Assembly (NCBI RefSeq): GCF_030767025.1 | Contig: NZ_JASITE010000013.1 | Location: forward strand, 62,001-126,000 | DNA length: 64,000 nucleotides | DNA from: Nocardia sp. CC227C | Lineage (GTDB): Bacteria; Actinomycetota; Actinomycetes; Mycobacteriales; Mycobacteriaceae | Reading direction: 5' to 3' | Shown here: positions 1-9,504 of the stretch, in pieces | Position numbering within the stretch: position 1 is the first letter of the stretch | Layout: each line of letters begins with the position of its first letter | The notes under the pieces: generated by a model | Databases searched by the model: none | What the model was told of the DNA's origin: nothing | The model's input: only the letters and a program-made list of their open reading frames with translations | Made by a program: the position numbers and the translations under genes

Positions 1-552
1 TGCCCGTCCTCGGACGGCGCGTGCGCGCTGGTCATCGGCGACGAGTCCGCGGCCAAGGAGCAGGAGGCCCGCGGCCGGAAGGTGGCGTGGGTGCACGGCA
101 CCGCCATGCGCACCGAACCGCTCGCCTACGCCGGGCGCGATCAGGTGAACCCCCTGGCCGGAAAGGACGCCGCCCGCGCCCTGTGGGAGCAGGCCGGCAT
201 CACCAATCCGCTCGAGGAGATCGACGCGGCCGAGATCTATGTGCCGTTCTCCTGGTTCGAGCCCATGTGGCTGGAGAACCTCGGCTTCATGCCCGAGGGC
301 GAGGGCTGGAAACTCACCGACTCCGGCGACACCGCCATCGGCGGGAAGCTCCCGGTCAATCCGTCCGGCGGCGTGCTGTCGTCCAACCCGATCGGCGCGT
401 CCGGGCTCATTCGCTTCGCCGAGGCCGCCAAGCAGGTGATGGGCCGGGCGGGCGACTACCAGGTGGAGAACGCCCGCAAAGCCTTCGGCCACGCCTATGG
501 CGGCGGCTCGCAGTACTTCTCGATGTGGGTCGTGGGGAGTGAGCAGCCGTGA
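1..552 (+). CDS. ltp3: Thiolase-like lipid-transfer protein (Ltp3/Ltp4 type), 3' part only
   Basis: The reading frame is open from base 1, so the gene starts before the window; about 183 C-terminal residues are present. They read as the C-terminal half of the SCP-x/thiolase fold. Where classical thiolases have a GHP-x-GATG loop, this protein has SSNPIGASG, so the usual catalytic histidine is replaced by Asn; this is typical of the Ltp (thiolase-like aldolase) branch of steroid side-chain degradation. It overlaps the next gene by four bases (GTGA), implying translational coupling. The neighbourhood (isomerase-like gene, cyp125, fadA5) supports a side-chain role. Ltp3 rather than Ltp4 is a guess from gene order. 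Confidence 0.75.
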   Translation, partial: CPSSDGACALVIGDESAAKEQEARGRKVAWVHGTAMRTEPLAYAGRDQVNPLAGKDAARALWEQAGITNPLEEIDAAEIYVPFSWFEPMWLENLGFMPEGEGWKLTDSGDTAIGGKLPVNPSGGVLSSNPIGASGLIRFAEAAKQVMGRAGDYQVENARKAFGHAYGGGSQYFSMWVVGSEQP

Positions 553-974
553 CCACCACCACCGAGCATCCGGCGCGGGTCGCCGGGGCAGCCTCGCAGG
601 CCGCCGTCCGGGCGCGCGACAAGGCGGCCTGGGTCGCGCTCTTCGCCGCCGACGGCATTGTCGAGGACCCGGTCGGCCCGTCCTTCTTCGACCCCGAGGG
701 CAAGGGGCACCGCGGCGCGGAGGCCATCGCGGCATTCTGGGACAAGGCGATCGCCCCGACCGAGCAGATCGAATTTCACTTCGAGGACTCCTTCGCCTGC
801 GGTCGCGAGATCGCCTTCACCGGGAAGATCCGCACCTACATGGGCGGCCAGGTGATCGACGCCGAGGGTGTCTTCACCTACAAGGTGGACGAGGACGGGA
901 AGATTCTCGCCCTGCGCGCCTTCTGGGAACAGGAGCGCGCCATGGCGACCATGAAACCCGCTGGAACACGCTAG
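549..974 (+). CDS. SnoaL/ketosteroid-isomerase-like protein (NTF2 fold)
   Basis: 141 residues, GTG start overlapping the upstream stop. The segment 'LFAADGIVEDPVGP' matches the steroid delta-5-isomerase signature in which the Asp of VEDPVG is the general base, and the C-terminal 'LRAFWEQE' strand fits the same fold. By hand alignment to bacterial ketosteroid isomerases the oxyanion-hole Tyr is replaced by Ser and the second Asp by Gly. It may therefore be a divergent isomerase or a binding protein for a steroid-CoA. Its coupling to an Ltp thiolase argues for a role in steroid catabolism; the exact reaction is unknown. Confidence 0.75.
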   Translation: MTTTTEHPARVAGAASQAAVRARDKAAWVALFAADGIVEDPVGPSFFDPEGKGHRGAEAIAAFWDKAIAPTEQIEFHFEDSFACGREIAFTGKIRTYMGGQVIDAEGVFTYKVDEDGKILALRAFWEQERAMATMKPAGTR

Positions 975-1115
975 AACCCGTGCCCGCCCGCCGTGCGGGC
1001 GGGCACCGGGCGTTCGTCAGGGCGTGCGACATGTGGCCCGGAAAGCGCGGCGGGCGGCCGGAGTTCCGGACGCCCGCCGCGTTCTTCGTCTCAGTCTTCG
1101 TCTCAGCTCTTGGTC

Positions 1116-2372
1116 TCAGTGCTGCACGGGGCAGGTCCGGTAGTCGACCTCGAACTCCTTGATCCCGTTGAGCCAGCCCGAGCGCAGCCGCCGGGGATCG
1201 CCGATGCCGGTGATATCCGGCATGTGGTCGGCGATGGCATTGAAGATGATCTCCACCTCCAGGCGCGCCAGATTCGCGCCGATGCAGAAGTGCGCACCGG
1301 TACCGCCGAAGGACAAGTGCGGGTTGGGATCCCGCAGGATGTCGAAGGTGAAGGGGTTCTCGAACACCTCTTCGTCGAAGTTGGCCGACCGGTAGAGCAG
1401 CACCACCCGCTGCCCCTTCTCGATCCGGACGCCCGAGAGTTCGGTGTCCTCCAACGCCGTGCGCTGGAACATGCTGACCGGCGTGGCCCAGCGGATGATC
1501 TCGTCCGCCGCCGTCAGGGGCCGCTGCTGTTTGAACAGCTCCCACTGCTCCGGATTCTCGAGGAAGGCGAGCATGCCGTGCGTGGTGGCATTGCGGGTGG
1601 TCTCGTTGCCCGCCACGGCGAGCATCATGACGAAGAAGCCGAACTCCTCCGACGACAGCGACTCACCGTCGATCTCGGCCTGCACCAGCTCGGTGACGAT
1701 ATCGCTGGCCGGACACCGCTTGCGCTCCTCGGCCATCTGGTACGAGTAGCCGAGGATCTCGGTGGAGGCGACCAGCGGGTCGGCATCGCTGTCCGGATCG
1801 TCGTAGCCGGTCATCTCGTTGGACCAGCGGAAGATCTTCTTCCGGTCCTCCTGCGGTACACCGATCAGCTCGGCGATGGCCTGCAGCGGCAGTTCGGCCG
1901 CCACCTGCTCGACGAAGTCGCCGCGCCCCGACTCGGCGGCGGCCCGCACGATCCGCTCGGCGCGCGCGGTCAGCTCGGCGCGCAGGCCGTTGATCACGCG
2001 CGGCGTGAAGCCCTTGGCGATGATCTTGCGCAGCTTGGTGTGCTCGGGGGCGTCCTTGTTCAACATCACGAACCGCTGCATCTCGATCTGCTCGCGGGTG
2101 ATGTCGTCGTTGAAACGCGGGATGGCGGTGTTCTCGTAGTTGGAGAACACATCGCTGCGACGGGAGACCTCCTTGACGTCGGCGTGCTTGCTGACCACCC
2201 AGAAGCCGTCGTCGTGGAAGCCGCCCACTTCCGGCGATTTGGGGTTCCACCAGATGGGGGCCGTCCGCCGCAATTCGGCGAATTCTTCGACCGGGACTCG
2301 GCTCGCCCACATGTCCGGGTCCGTGACATCGAATCCGTCCGGCACATTGGGCCGCATTGAGGTGTCGACCAC
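1116..2372 (-). CDS. cyp125: Steroid C26/C27 monooxygenase, cytochrome P450 CYP125
   Basis: 418 residues from the GTG at 2372, which has AAGGAGA seven bases upstream; a longer reading would begin inside the KstR box. The I-helix motif AVAGNETTRN and the heme loop FGGTGAHFCIGANLAR (Cys363) are intact, and the whole sequence tracks M. tuberculosis CYP125A1 closely (for example IPRFNDDI, LPLQAIAELIGVPQEDR, RSANFDEEVF). CYP125 oxidises the terminal methyl of cholesterol or cholestenone to the acid, the first step of side-chain removal. It is divergent from fadA5 and shares a KstR-controlled intergenic region with it. Confidence 0.95.
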   Translation of the reverse strand: MVDTSMRPNVPDGFDVTDPDMWASRVPVEEFAELRRTAPIWWNPKSPEVGGFHDDGFWVVSKHADVKEVSRRSDVFSNYENTAIPRFNDDITREQIEMQRFVMLNKDAPEHTKLRKIIAKGFTPRVINGLRAELTARAERIVRAAAESGRGDFVEQVAAELPLQAIAELIGVPQEDRKKIFRWSNEMTGYDDPDSDADPLVASTEILGYSYQMAEERKRCPASDIVTELVQAEIDGESLSSEEFGFFVMMLAVAGNETTRNATTHGMLAFLENPEQWELFKQQRPLTAADEIIRWATPVSMFQRTALEDTELSGVRIEKGQRVVLLYRSANFDEEVFENPFTFDILRDPNPHLSFGGTGAHFCIGANLARLEVEIIFNAIADHMPDITGIGDPRRLRSGWLNGIKEFEVDYRTCPVQH

Positions 2373-2393
2373 CAGCAGTCTCCTTTGACCGAC

Positions 2394-2407
2394 TGAAACA
2401 CGTTCTA
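2394..2407. promoter_or_regulatory. KstR operator upstream of cyp125
   Basis: TGAAACACGTTCTA matches the KstR consensus TnnAACnnGTTnnA at every fixed position. It lies 22 bases upstream of the cyp125 GTG, so bound KstR would block that promoter. Confidence 0.85.
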
Positions 2408-2464
2408 CCATCATTGAAGCACAGGTGGTACGACTGAGGAAGATGAATTAGTAAACAGCTGTAA

Positions 2465-3673
<1,209 letters not shown>

Positions 3674-4033
3674 TCCCCAACCTTTTTCGGCCACGAGGTT
3701 GAACATTCATCCTACGACCCGTCAAACGTGGCGTACGCCACACAAACTTCGGTACAGACAAGATGATGACTCGTCAGCTATCTTATAGCTACTGGCGGCC
3801 CGTTGCGGAAGACCTTCGCGACGGGCCAGAACCGGGGCTCTTAAGCCATCCGCAAGAACCGTGAGGGTGGCCCGCAAACGCCCAAGCCACAGCGGCTTCG
3901 CCGGATCACCGTCGAGAAGGTTCAAGGAAATCGCGAATCAGGCGTAGGTTTTCAGTTACTGAGCCGCTAATATCAATGATACGTATCCGAGATAACGACT
4001 GTTAGTACAGCGAAGGGAATTGGGCGGCTCACA
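3674..4033. other. Intergenic region fadA5 to espR-like, with a perfect palindrome
   Basis: 360 bases without a convincing gene. It holds a 14-base perfect palindrome, GTGGCGTACGCCAC (3728-3741), which looks like a regulator site. AT-rich stretches near 3778-3795 and 3966-3985 may contain promoter elements for the regulator downstream. A short minus-strand reading at 3722-3925 has no recognisable content and was not called. Confidence 0.5.
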
Positions 4034-4450
4034 ATGGCTGATTTCGCGGCGCGGCTGAACAAGCTGTTCGAAACCGTGCATCCCCCGGGGCGTAAGCCGC
4101 ACACCAACGCAGAGGTGGCGGCGGCCTTGACGGCCTCCGGCCATCCGATCTCGAAACCGTATCTGTCACAGCTGCGGTCGGGACAGCGCACGAATCCGTC
4201 GGACGAGACGGTGGCTGCACTGGCGAAGTTCTTCAAGGTCAAGCCTGACTACTTCTTCAACGACATCTACGCTGCCAAGATCGATCATGATCTGGAGTTG
4301 CTGTCCCAGCTGCAGGGCTACGGACTGCGTCGGCTGTCGAGTAGGGCCTTCGACCTCTCCGAAGAATCACAGAACCTCCTCACCTCCATGGCGGAGAAGT
4401 TGCGGGCATCAGAGGGGCTGCCCGAAATTCCTCCGGACGGCACGGAATAG
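4034..4450 (+). CDS. EspR-like helix-turn-helix DNA-binding protein
   Basis: 138 residues. N-terminal 'FAARLNKLFETVHPPG', followed by a helix-turn-helix (about residues 25-75, with SKPYLSQLRSGQRTNPS) and a C-terminal helical tail, reproduces the layout of M. tuberculosis EspR (132 aa), a dimeric nucleoid-associated regulator of ESX-1 and cell-wall genes. It is alone on the plus strand and convergent with the membrane-protein operon, so nothing in the layout identifies its targets. Whether it is the EspR orthologue or one of several paralogues cannot be settled from this window. Confidence 0.85.
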   Translation: MADFAARLNKLFETVHPPGRKPHTNAEVAAALTASGHPISKPYLSQLRSGQRTNPSDETVAALAKFFKVKPDYFFNDIYAAKIDHDLELLSQLQGYGLRRLSSRAFDLSEESQNLLTSMAEKLRASEGLPEIPPDGTE

Positions 4451-4464
4451 GCCCTGCCTCAAGG

Positions 4465-4501
4465 CAACACAGTGCGGGTGACTCGGAACCGCACTGTGTT
4501 G
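4465..4501 (+). terminator. Hairpin terminator after espR-like gene
   Basis: A 13-base-pair perfect stem (CAACACAGTGCGG with CCGCACTGTGTTG) around an 11-base loop begins 15 bases after the stop. It is followed by TTTGTC, so there is only a weak U-tract. Confidence 0.7.
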
Positions 4502-4935
4502 GTTTGTCACAGGACTCCTCCAGCCGGTTCCATGAGGAGCATCTGAACGATACGGCGCTGCTTGCAGGGCGGCGTCGCCATCGTGTGGCTGGCACGCGGG
4601 GTGTTAGACCGGTCTCAGGGCACAGAGACCATGTGGCGTACACCCCTGCGCGGAGCAGATATGCGCACTCCTGGCATATCGCTGCGCGGGGTCCGAGAAC
4701 ATATCGGTGAGACGACCTCCCCTGGTGTGCATCGCGCAGATTGTCGGGCGATGCACCGGATACGGCCACGGGGGGTCGTTTCGTTTTGCTGGATTTCCGA
4801 TCGAGTTGTGCAAACCGCACACCCGAACTGTGCAAAGTGCACTTTCAGATGTACAGAACGGTCATGCCCATCGCCATTGCGGCGCACTTATGACCGGAAT
4901 CCACCGAATGCGGATCCCGGTCGAATAGGTGCGTT
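4502..4935. other. Convergent intergenic region with a nested stem-loop (4712-4780)
   Basis: No gene is supported between the two convergent transcription units. A nested inverted repeat lies at 4712-4780: the outer arm ACGACCTCCCC pairs with GGGGGGTCGTT, and the inner arm GGTGTGCATCGC with GCGATGCACC. It is followed on the plus strand by TCGTTTTG. This may be a terminator or a small structured RNA. An inverted GTGCAAAGTGCAC element follows at about 4834-4846. Confidence 0.5.
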
Positions 4936-5961
4936 TCAGCGCTGCGCCGACGGCTGACCGGCCCCGCTTTCCAGCGCCTCGTCGAAGGCGCGAGCAATGG
5001 CCTGAGCCCAGCCGCGCGGGCTCACGCCGGGCGGCGGAGCGATCCACCGACCGTCTACCACGGTCTCGCCGAAGGGATTCCGCGCCCACAGCGCCACCCG
5101 CTCGGCCCGTTCGGTCACCGATTCGGGTGGCGCACCGGCATCGGCCAGCTCCACGCCGCCGCCGGACTGCAGGAACAGGGCGTCCATGATCTGCGCCACC
5201 TGGTCGGACGCCTTGAGCTGGGTGGTGGACCCGGTCTGATCCTTGGTCACCACCTCCGGGAAGCGCGCCACCAGCACCCGGTGCAGGGTGCGAATCTCCC
5301 GCAGCAGCAAGCGCGCTCGCAGCCAGAGCTCGATCACGATCCACACCGCGCCCATGGCGATCAGCAGCGACGCGATCTGCCAGGCGGGCCAGAACCAGTC
5401 CGGTTGCTGCGGTTTCGGCATGGTCGCGTGATCTATCTCACGTCGCAGCGACAGCGTCGACAGCACGCCGACCACCAGGGTGCCGGTGGTGTAGAGCGCG
5501 ATGCCGCGGCCCAGGGTGGTCCAGTCCAGGTTGCGCACGCCGGTGATGACGATGAAGACGCAACCGAGCAGGGCGACCACCCAACCGAAGGTGGTGGACC
5601 ACACCAGGGTGATGATCATCGCGACGAGCCCGCCGGCGTAGATCATCCAGGAGATCTGGCGCAGATTCCGGCGTGACACCACCGGCCACGCCGCCGCGGC
5701 CACCACCGAGGTCGAGGTCACGAACAGCGCCCAGAGCATGGGAGTGAGCCTGTCGGACAACCACATTCCGCGCACCCCGGCCGGGGCGATGTGATCCACC
5801 GCCACCGCGACATCCGGAATCGCGACGGTGGAGGCCGCCGCGACGGACGCCACCGCGATCACGATCGCCACCCGCGCGGTGGTCGCGGGCTTGACCAGCA
5901 CCCGGCCCACCCGCGCCCCGGCCGCCATCCAGACCAGTAGCGCCGTCAACCAGAAGGTCAT
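4936..5961 (-). CDS. Polytopic membrane protein of the MAB_1171c-like type
   Basis: 341 residues. About seven hydrophobic helices fill the first ~220 residues (for example MTFWLTALLVWMAAGARVG, MLWALFVTSTSVVAAAAWPV, WMIYAGGLVAMIITLVW). A cytoplasmic C-terminal region follows, rich in charged residues, with a helix 'LWLRARLLLREIRTLHRVL'. This architecture and its position next to an ImmA/IrrE peptidase resemble the actinobacterial MAB_1171c/DUF6545 group, whose function is unknown. It is the last gene of a three-gene operon, 55 bases after the peptidase gene. The family assignment rests on architecture and context rather than clear motifs. Confidence 0.6.
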   Translation of the reverse strand: MTFWLTALLVWMAAGARVGRVLVKPATTARVAIVIAVASVAAASTVAIPDVAVAVDHIAPAGVRGMWLSDRLTPMLWALFVTSTSVVAAAAWPVVSRRNLRQISWMIYAGGLVAMIITLVWSTTFGWVVALLGCVFIVITGVRNLDWTTLGRGIALYTTGTLVVGVLSTLSLRREIDHATMPKPQQPDWFWPAWQIASLLIAMGAVWIVIELWLRARLLLREIRTLHRVLVARFPEVVTKDQTGSTTQLKASDQVAQIMDALFLQSGGGVELADAGAPPESVTERAERVALWARNPFGETVVDGRWIAPPPGVSPRGWAQAIARAFDEALESGAGQPSAQR

Positions 5962-6016
5962 GCCGTGTCCTCCCGTCCGAGGGGTCCACCGTGGTCACAC
6001 CCGACGCCGCATCCGG

Positions 6017-6535
6017 TCATCCGAGTGCCTCGTCGAAGCGCAGAACCGAGACGCCCGCGCCTCGGCTGTTGAATACACGCAGTCGGGTCATGAGCATGTT
6101 CGCGAAGGTCTCCGCCTCCCACTCGCACAGTTCGTCCTCGCCGAGATCCACGATCTGCTGGTGCGCGCGCTGGCTGAGCATGTAGGCGATGAGATCCTCG
6201 CTGGCCTCCAGCGTGACCTCGGTCGCGGCCTCGCCCGGATGGTCGAACACGATATGCCCCAGCTCGTGCGCGAGCGTGTGCTCGCGCGTGGGTAGCGCGG
6301 CGGCCAGCACGATCACATCCCGGTCCGGGTAGCTGCGGCGCTGTCCGCACACACCCGGGCCCAACTGCGCGCTGGCGATCTCGATGGGCCGCCGCCGCTC
6401 CAGCGAGATGGCGTCCACCACCTCGTCGAGGGTGGTGGCGTCGAAGTCGGCGGCGACCGCGCACACCGCGTCGACGGCGGCCGCCACCCGGCGGTAGGAC
6501 CTGCTGGCGCTGCTATGCGCTCGACTCTCGGTCAT
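6017..6535 (-). CDS. ImmA/IrrE-type zinc metallopeptidase
   Basis: 172 residues with a gluzincin motif HELGHIVFDHP (residues 90-100); a downstream Glu-rich helix around EDELCEWEAETFANMLM supplies the third metal ligand typical of the family. ImmA/IrrE peptidases usually cleave a cognate helix-turn-helix repressor to release genes. No repressor gene is fused or directly adjacent; the nearest is the EspR-like gene on the opposite strand. It starts 10 bases after the repeat-protein stop, so the two are almost certainly cotranscribed. Confidence 0.85.
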   Translation of the reverse strand: MTESRAHSSASRSYRRVAAAVDAVCAVAADFDATTLDEVVDAISLERRRPIEIASAQLGPGVCGQRRSYPDRDVIVLAAALPTREHTLAHELGHIVFDHPGEAATEVTLEASEDLIAYMLSQRAHQQIVDLGEDELCEWEAETFANMLMTRLRVFNSRGAGVSVLRFDEALG

Positions 6536-6545
6536 CGCTGCCCCC

Positions 6546-8012
6546 TCACGCCCTCGGGCCGAAGAACTGGGCGCGCGCGGCGTCGATCCGCGCCTGCGCC
6601 GCCGACGCGCTCTGCGCGCTCACCGCACCGGAACCCACGCCCGCCAGCGTGAGCGCTATGAGTCCGCCGATGACCGACAGCAGTTTGATCGGTGGCAGCA
6701 GACCCGTGTCGGATGTGGGCCGCACCTGCGGATCCGGCTGTGCCACCACAGGATCGGACGCCGCCGGCGGCGCCGGTTCCGCCGGTGGCTCGGGAGCCGG
6801 AGCCGCCGCCACCTCCACGGGCGGCGCGACCACCGGAGCCACCGCGGGCAGCGGCACCTGGGGCGCGGGCGGTGTCGGAATTTCCAGCGGTATGGGCGGA
6901 GGCACCGGCGCGGGCGTCGGCTGCGGAATCAGCAGAAGCAGCAGCGGGGACGCGCAGACGGCGGCCGAACCAGCTCCCGCCGAACCCAGCGCGCCCGAAC
7001 CCGTTGCCGCCGAACCGGCCCCGGCCGAACCGACGGCAGCCGATCCGGCCCCGGCGGAACCGACGGCGGCCGAACCGACCCCGGTCGATCCGGTCGCGGC
7101 CGAACCGAGCGCCGCGGAACCGGCACCGGAACCGGTGGCCGCGGAGCCCGCGGCCGATCCGGCACCCGCGGAACCCACTCCGGCCGAACCCACGGCAGCC
7201 GAACCGGTACACAGTGCGGCCAAGGCCGCCGACCCCGTCGCCGCGGAGCCGACCGCGGCGGAACCCACTGCGGCCGAACCGGTCCCGAGACCGGCCGAAC
7301 CGGTGAAACCCAGCAGGGTCGCGAGCGTCGCGGCCGCCGAGCCGGTGCCGACCGCGGCCGAGCCCAGTGCCGCGGAACCGGTCGCCACACCGGCGGAACC
7401 GGTGAGCCCCAGCAGTGTGGCGAGGGTGGCCGCCGCCGAACCGGTGCCGACCGCGGCGGAACCCACTGCCGCCGAACCGGTCCCGAGACCGGCCGAACCG
7501 GTGAGGCCGAGCAGCGCCGCCATGCCTGCGGATCCGGTGCCGAGCACGGTGCCGGCACCGACTCCGGCGGAACCCACTGCGGCGGAACCCGTTCCGAGAG
7601 CGGCGGAACCCGTGGTCAGGGCGGCGGAACCCGAGCCGAGGACAGCCGATCCGGCTCCCGCGCCCGCCGAGCCGACGGCCGCTCCGGCCGAGCCGGTGGC
7701 GGCGGAGCCGGTGCCGAGGGCGGCGGAACCCGTTCCGGTGGCGGCGGATCCGGTGGCGGCGGAGCCAATGCCCGCCGAGCCGGTGGCGGCCGAGCCGATT
7801 CCGGCCGAACCGGTGCCGAGCAGAGCGCCGACCAGATCCCACGGACCGGCGGCGGGCGTCGGCTCCAGCGGGGCTTCGACGGGCTGGGGTGCGGGCGCGG
7901 GTTCGAGGTCGATCCCGCCGGGCTGGGCAAGGGCAGCCATGGGCCCGAGCAGCGTCGTAGCGGTGACCATCCCGGCCACCGCCACTATGCGCAAGGTGCG
8001 ACCAACACTCAC
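6546..8012 (-). CDS. Exported Gly-Ser-Ala pentapeptide-repeat protein with C-terminal membrane anchor
   Basis: 488 residues. An N-terminal signal peptide (residues ~1-30, ending ALAQPG) is followed by a Pro-rich linker. About 280 residues of imperfect five- to seven-residue repeats follow, of the type GSAA-x and GTGSAG-x (about residues 66-345), with only two Cys. A second Pro-rich stretch of ~95 residues comes next, and a hydrophobic helix LLSVIGGLIALTLAGVGSGA lies near the C-terminus with a short charged tail. This looks like a wall-spanning stalk anchored in the membrane. No enzymatic domain is seen. The repeat DNA produces long shadow reading frames on the other strand, which are not genes. 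Confidence 0.8.
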   Translation of the reverse strand: MSVGRTLRIVAVAGMVTATTLLGPMAALAQPGGIDLEPAPAPQPVEAPLEPTPAAGPWDLVGALLGTGSAGIGSAATGSAGIGSAATGSAATGTGSAALGTGSAATGSAGAAVGSAGAGAGSAVLGSGSAALTTGSAALGTGSAAVGSAGVGAGTVLGTGSAGMAALLGLTGSAGLGTGSAAVGSAAVGTGSAAATLATLLGLTGSAGVATGSAALGSAAVGTGSAAATLATLLGFTGSAGLGTGSAAVGSAAVGSAATGSAALAALCTGSAAVGSAGVGSAGAGSAAGSAATGSGAGSAALGSAATGSTGVGSAAVGSAGAGSAAVGSAGAGSAATGSGALGSAGAGSAAVCASPLLLLLIPQPTPAPVPPPIPLEIPTPPAPQVPLPAVAPVVAPPVEVAAAPAPEPPAEPAPPAASDPVVAQPDPQVRPTSDTGLLPPIKLLSVIGGLIALTLAGVGSGAVSAQSASAAQARIDAARAQFFGPRA

Positions 8013-8431
8013 GCGACAGCCTTCCCCTCATCGGTATTACTGCGCAGTCCAATCGCCCGGTCGCCCCGATTGCCGGACCTTTGCGGAACGCGGGTCATGC
8101 TACCGACAACCCACCCACCCCGCACAACTCTTCCCGGCATTAGGGGCTTCAACCAACCGTACGTCCACCCCTGCTCCGACACGCCGAATATCACAAACCG
8201 CCCCAGGACAATTCGGGCGTAACACCCGCACCACCGCGCAGCTCACCCCGCCGGTCGCGCCATTGTGAGACCACCTGGTCCGCACACGACCGATCGGTTT
8301 GCTGTGCCGGAAACGAAATAGGTTGCGGGAGAGCGGTCCACGATAGCCGCCACCGCGAAATGTGATGATGGACACAAAAGAACGTCGCCGGTACCCCGCG
8401 AGCGGTACCGGCGACGTGAGATCTACGGGTG
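8013..8431. other. Intergenic region upstream of the repeat-protein operon
   Basis: 419 bases without a supported gene; it should carry the promoter of the 8012-4936 operon. The only strong feature is the terminator at its right end. Confidence 0.5.
8382..8417 (-). terminator. Rho-independent terminator of the SDR gene
   Basis: A 14-base-pair perfect stem (ACGTCGCCGGTACC with GGTACCGGCGACGT) has an eight-base loop. Read on the minus strand it is followed by TCTTTTGTGT, a reasonable U-tract, just after the stop at 8432. Confidence 0.85.
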
Positions 8432-9343
8432 CTACGCCCCGTAGACCGGCTCGGGCTCGGTGGCCTTGCTCAGCAGATCGCGGACGACCGGACCGAGCTC
8501 GGCGGGCTCCCAGCGCGCCCCGCGGTCCACCGAGACGCCGTGCCGCCAGCCGTCGGCGACGGTCACCCTGCCGCCCTCGACCTCGAACATGCGGCCGGTG
8601 ACACCGGCGGAGTCGGCACTGCCCAGCCAGACCACCAGGGGTGAGACGTTCTCCGGCGCCATGGCGTCGAAACCGTCCTCCGGGGCCGCCATCATGTCGG
8701 CGAAGACGGTTTCGGTCATGCGGGTGCGCGCGGCGGGCGCGATGGCGTTGACGGTGATGCCGTAGCGCGCGAACTCCGCCGCCGCGGTCAGGGTCAGGCC
8801 CGCGATACCGGCCTTGGCGGCGGCGTAGTTGCCCTGGCCGACACTGCCGAGCAGCCCCGCGCCCGAACTGGTGTTGATGATGCGGGCCTCGGGCCGACGC
8901 CCCGCCTTGGACTCGTTGCGCCAGTACTCCGCGGCGTGCCGCATGGGCGCGAAATGACCCTTGAGATGGACCTTGATCACGGCGTCCCACTCGTCCTCGC
9001 CGAGGTTCACCAGCATCCGGTCGCGCACGATGCCCGCATTGTTGACCAGCACGTCGAGGCGGCCGAAGGTTTCGACGGCGGTGGTGACCAGGCGGCGTGC
9101 GCCCTCCCAGTCGGAGATGTCGTCACCGTTGACCACGGCCTCGCCGCCGTGCGCCTTGATCTCCTCGACCACCTGCGCGGCCGGGGAGTCGGGGCTCGGC
9201 GCGCCGTCCAGCTCGGCGCCGAGGTCGTTCACCACGACCTTGGCTCCGGCGGCGGCGAAGGCGAGAGCGTGCGCGCGGCCGATGCCCCGGCCCGCACCGG
9301 TCACGATGACCACGCGGCCGTCGCAGATCTTGTTGTCCGTCAT
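8432..9343 (-). CDS. Short-chain dehydrogenase/reductase, Rv3548c-like
   Basis: 303 residues from ATG 9343. Rossmann motif VTGAGRGIGRAHAL (about residues 13-26), NNAG, and the catalytic set with YAAAK in GQGNYAAAKAG are all present. Length and position (beside a second SDR and echA20) match M. tuberculosis Rv3548c (304 aa) of the KstR2 regulon. The C-terminal extension beyond the usual 250 residues (EVEGGRVTVADGWRHGVS) is as in that subgroup. The substrate is unknown; a hydroxyacyl-CoA from the C/D-ring pathway is a fair inference. A much longer reading upstream runs through the neighbouring gene antisense and is not the start. Confidence 0.85.
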   Translation of the reverse strand: MTDNKICDGRVVIVTGAGRGIGRAHALAFAAAGAKVVVNDLGAELDGAPSPDSPAAQVVEEIKAHGGEAVVNGDDISDWEGARRLVTTAVETFGRLDVLVNNAGIVRDRMLVNLGEDEWDAVIKVHLKGHFAPMRHAAEYWRNESKAGRRPEARIINTSSGAGLLGSVGQGNYAAAKAGIAGLTLTAAAEFARYGITVNAIAPAARTRMTETVFADMMAAPEDGFDAMAPENVSPLVVWLGSADSAGVTGRMFEVEGGRVTVADGWRHGVSVDRGARWEPAELGPVVRDLLSKATEPEPVYGA

Positions 9344-9375
9344 ATCGATACCTCTGTGTCGGAAGAGTTGAGGCT

Positions 9376-9449
9376 CGGGGGCCCAGCCCCCGCGCCCCCG
9401 GCGGATGTGCGGTGTCGAGAGACGCGGGGCCCAGCCCCCGCGCCCCCGG
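9376..9449. repeat. Direct repeat between the two SDR genes
   Basis: Two copies of a GC-rich unit with core GGGGCCCAGCCCCCGCG (9377 and 9425 onward) are spaced about 49 bases apart. Both continue into CGCCCCCGG and a GCGGTGTC tail. Each copy can fold on itself. This resembles dispersed intergenic palindromes of high-GC actinomycetes. Confidence 0.6.
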
Positions 9450-9504
9450 TGGGCAAGCGGTGTCCGATCGCGCGGCGGAAGTGCGTTCTCGGGAGACCCA
9501 TCGG

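Noticed and set aside
4562-4957. 131-residue plus-strand frame
   Set aside because: Overlaps the nested stem-loop and the convergent gene end, has no ribosome site and no recognisable domain.
6649-8268. Long plus-strand reading frame rich in Ala-Glu-Pro over the repeat gene
   Set aside because: It is the antisense shadow of the Gly-Ser-Ala repeats. The minus frame has a signal peptide, an anchor and operon spacing; the plus frame has none.
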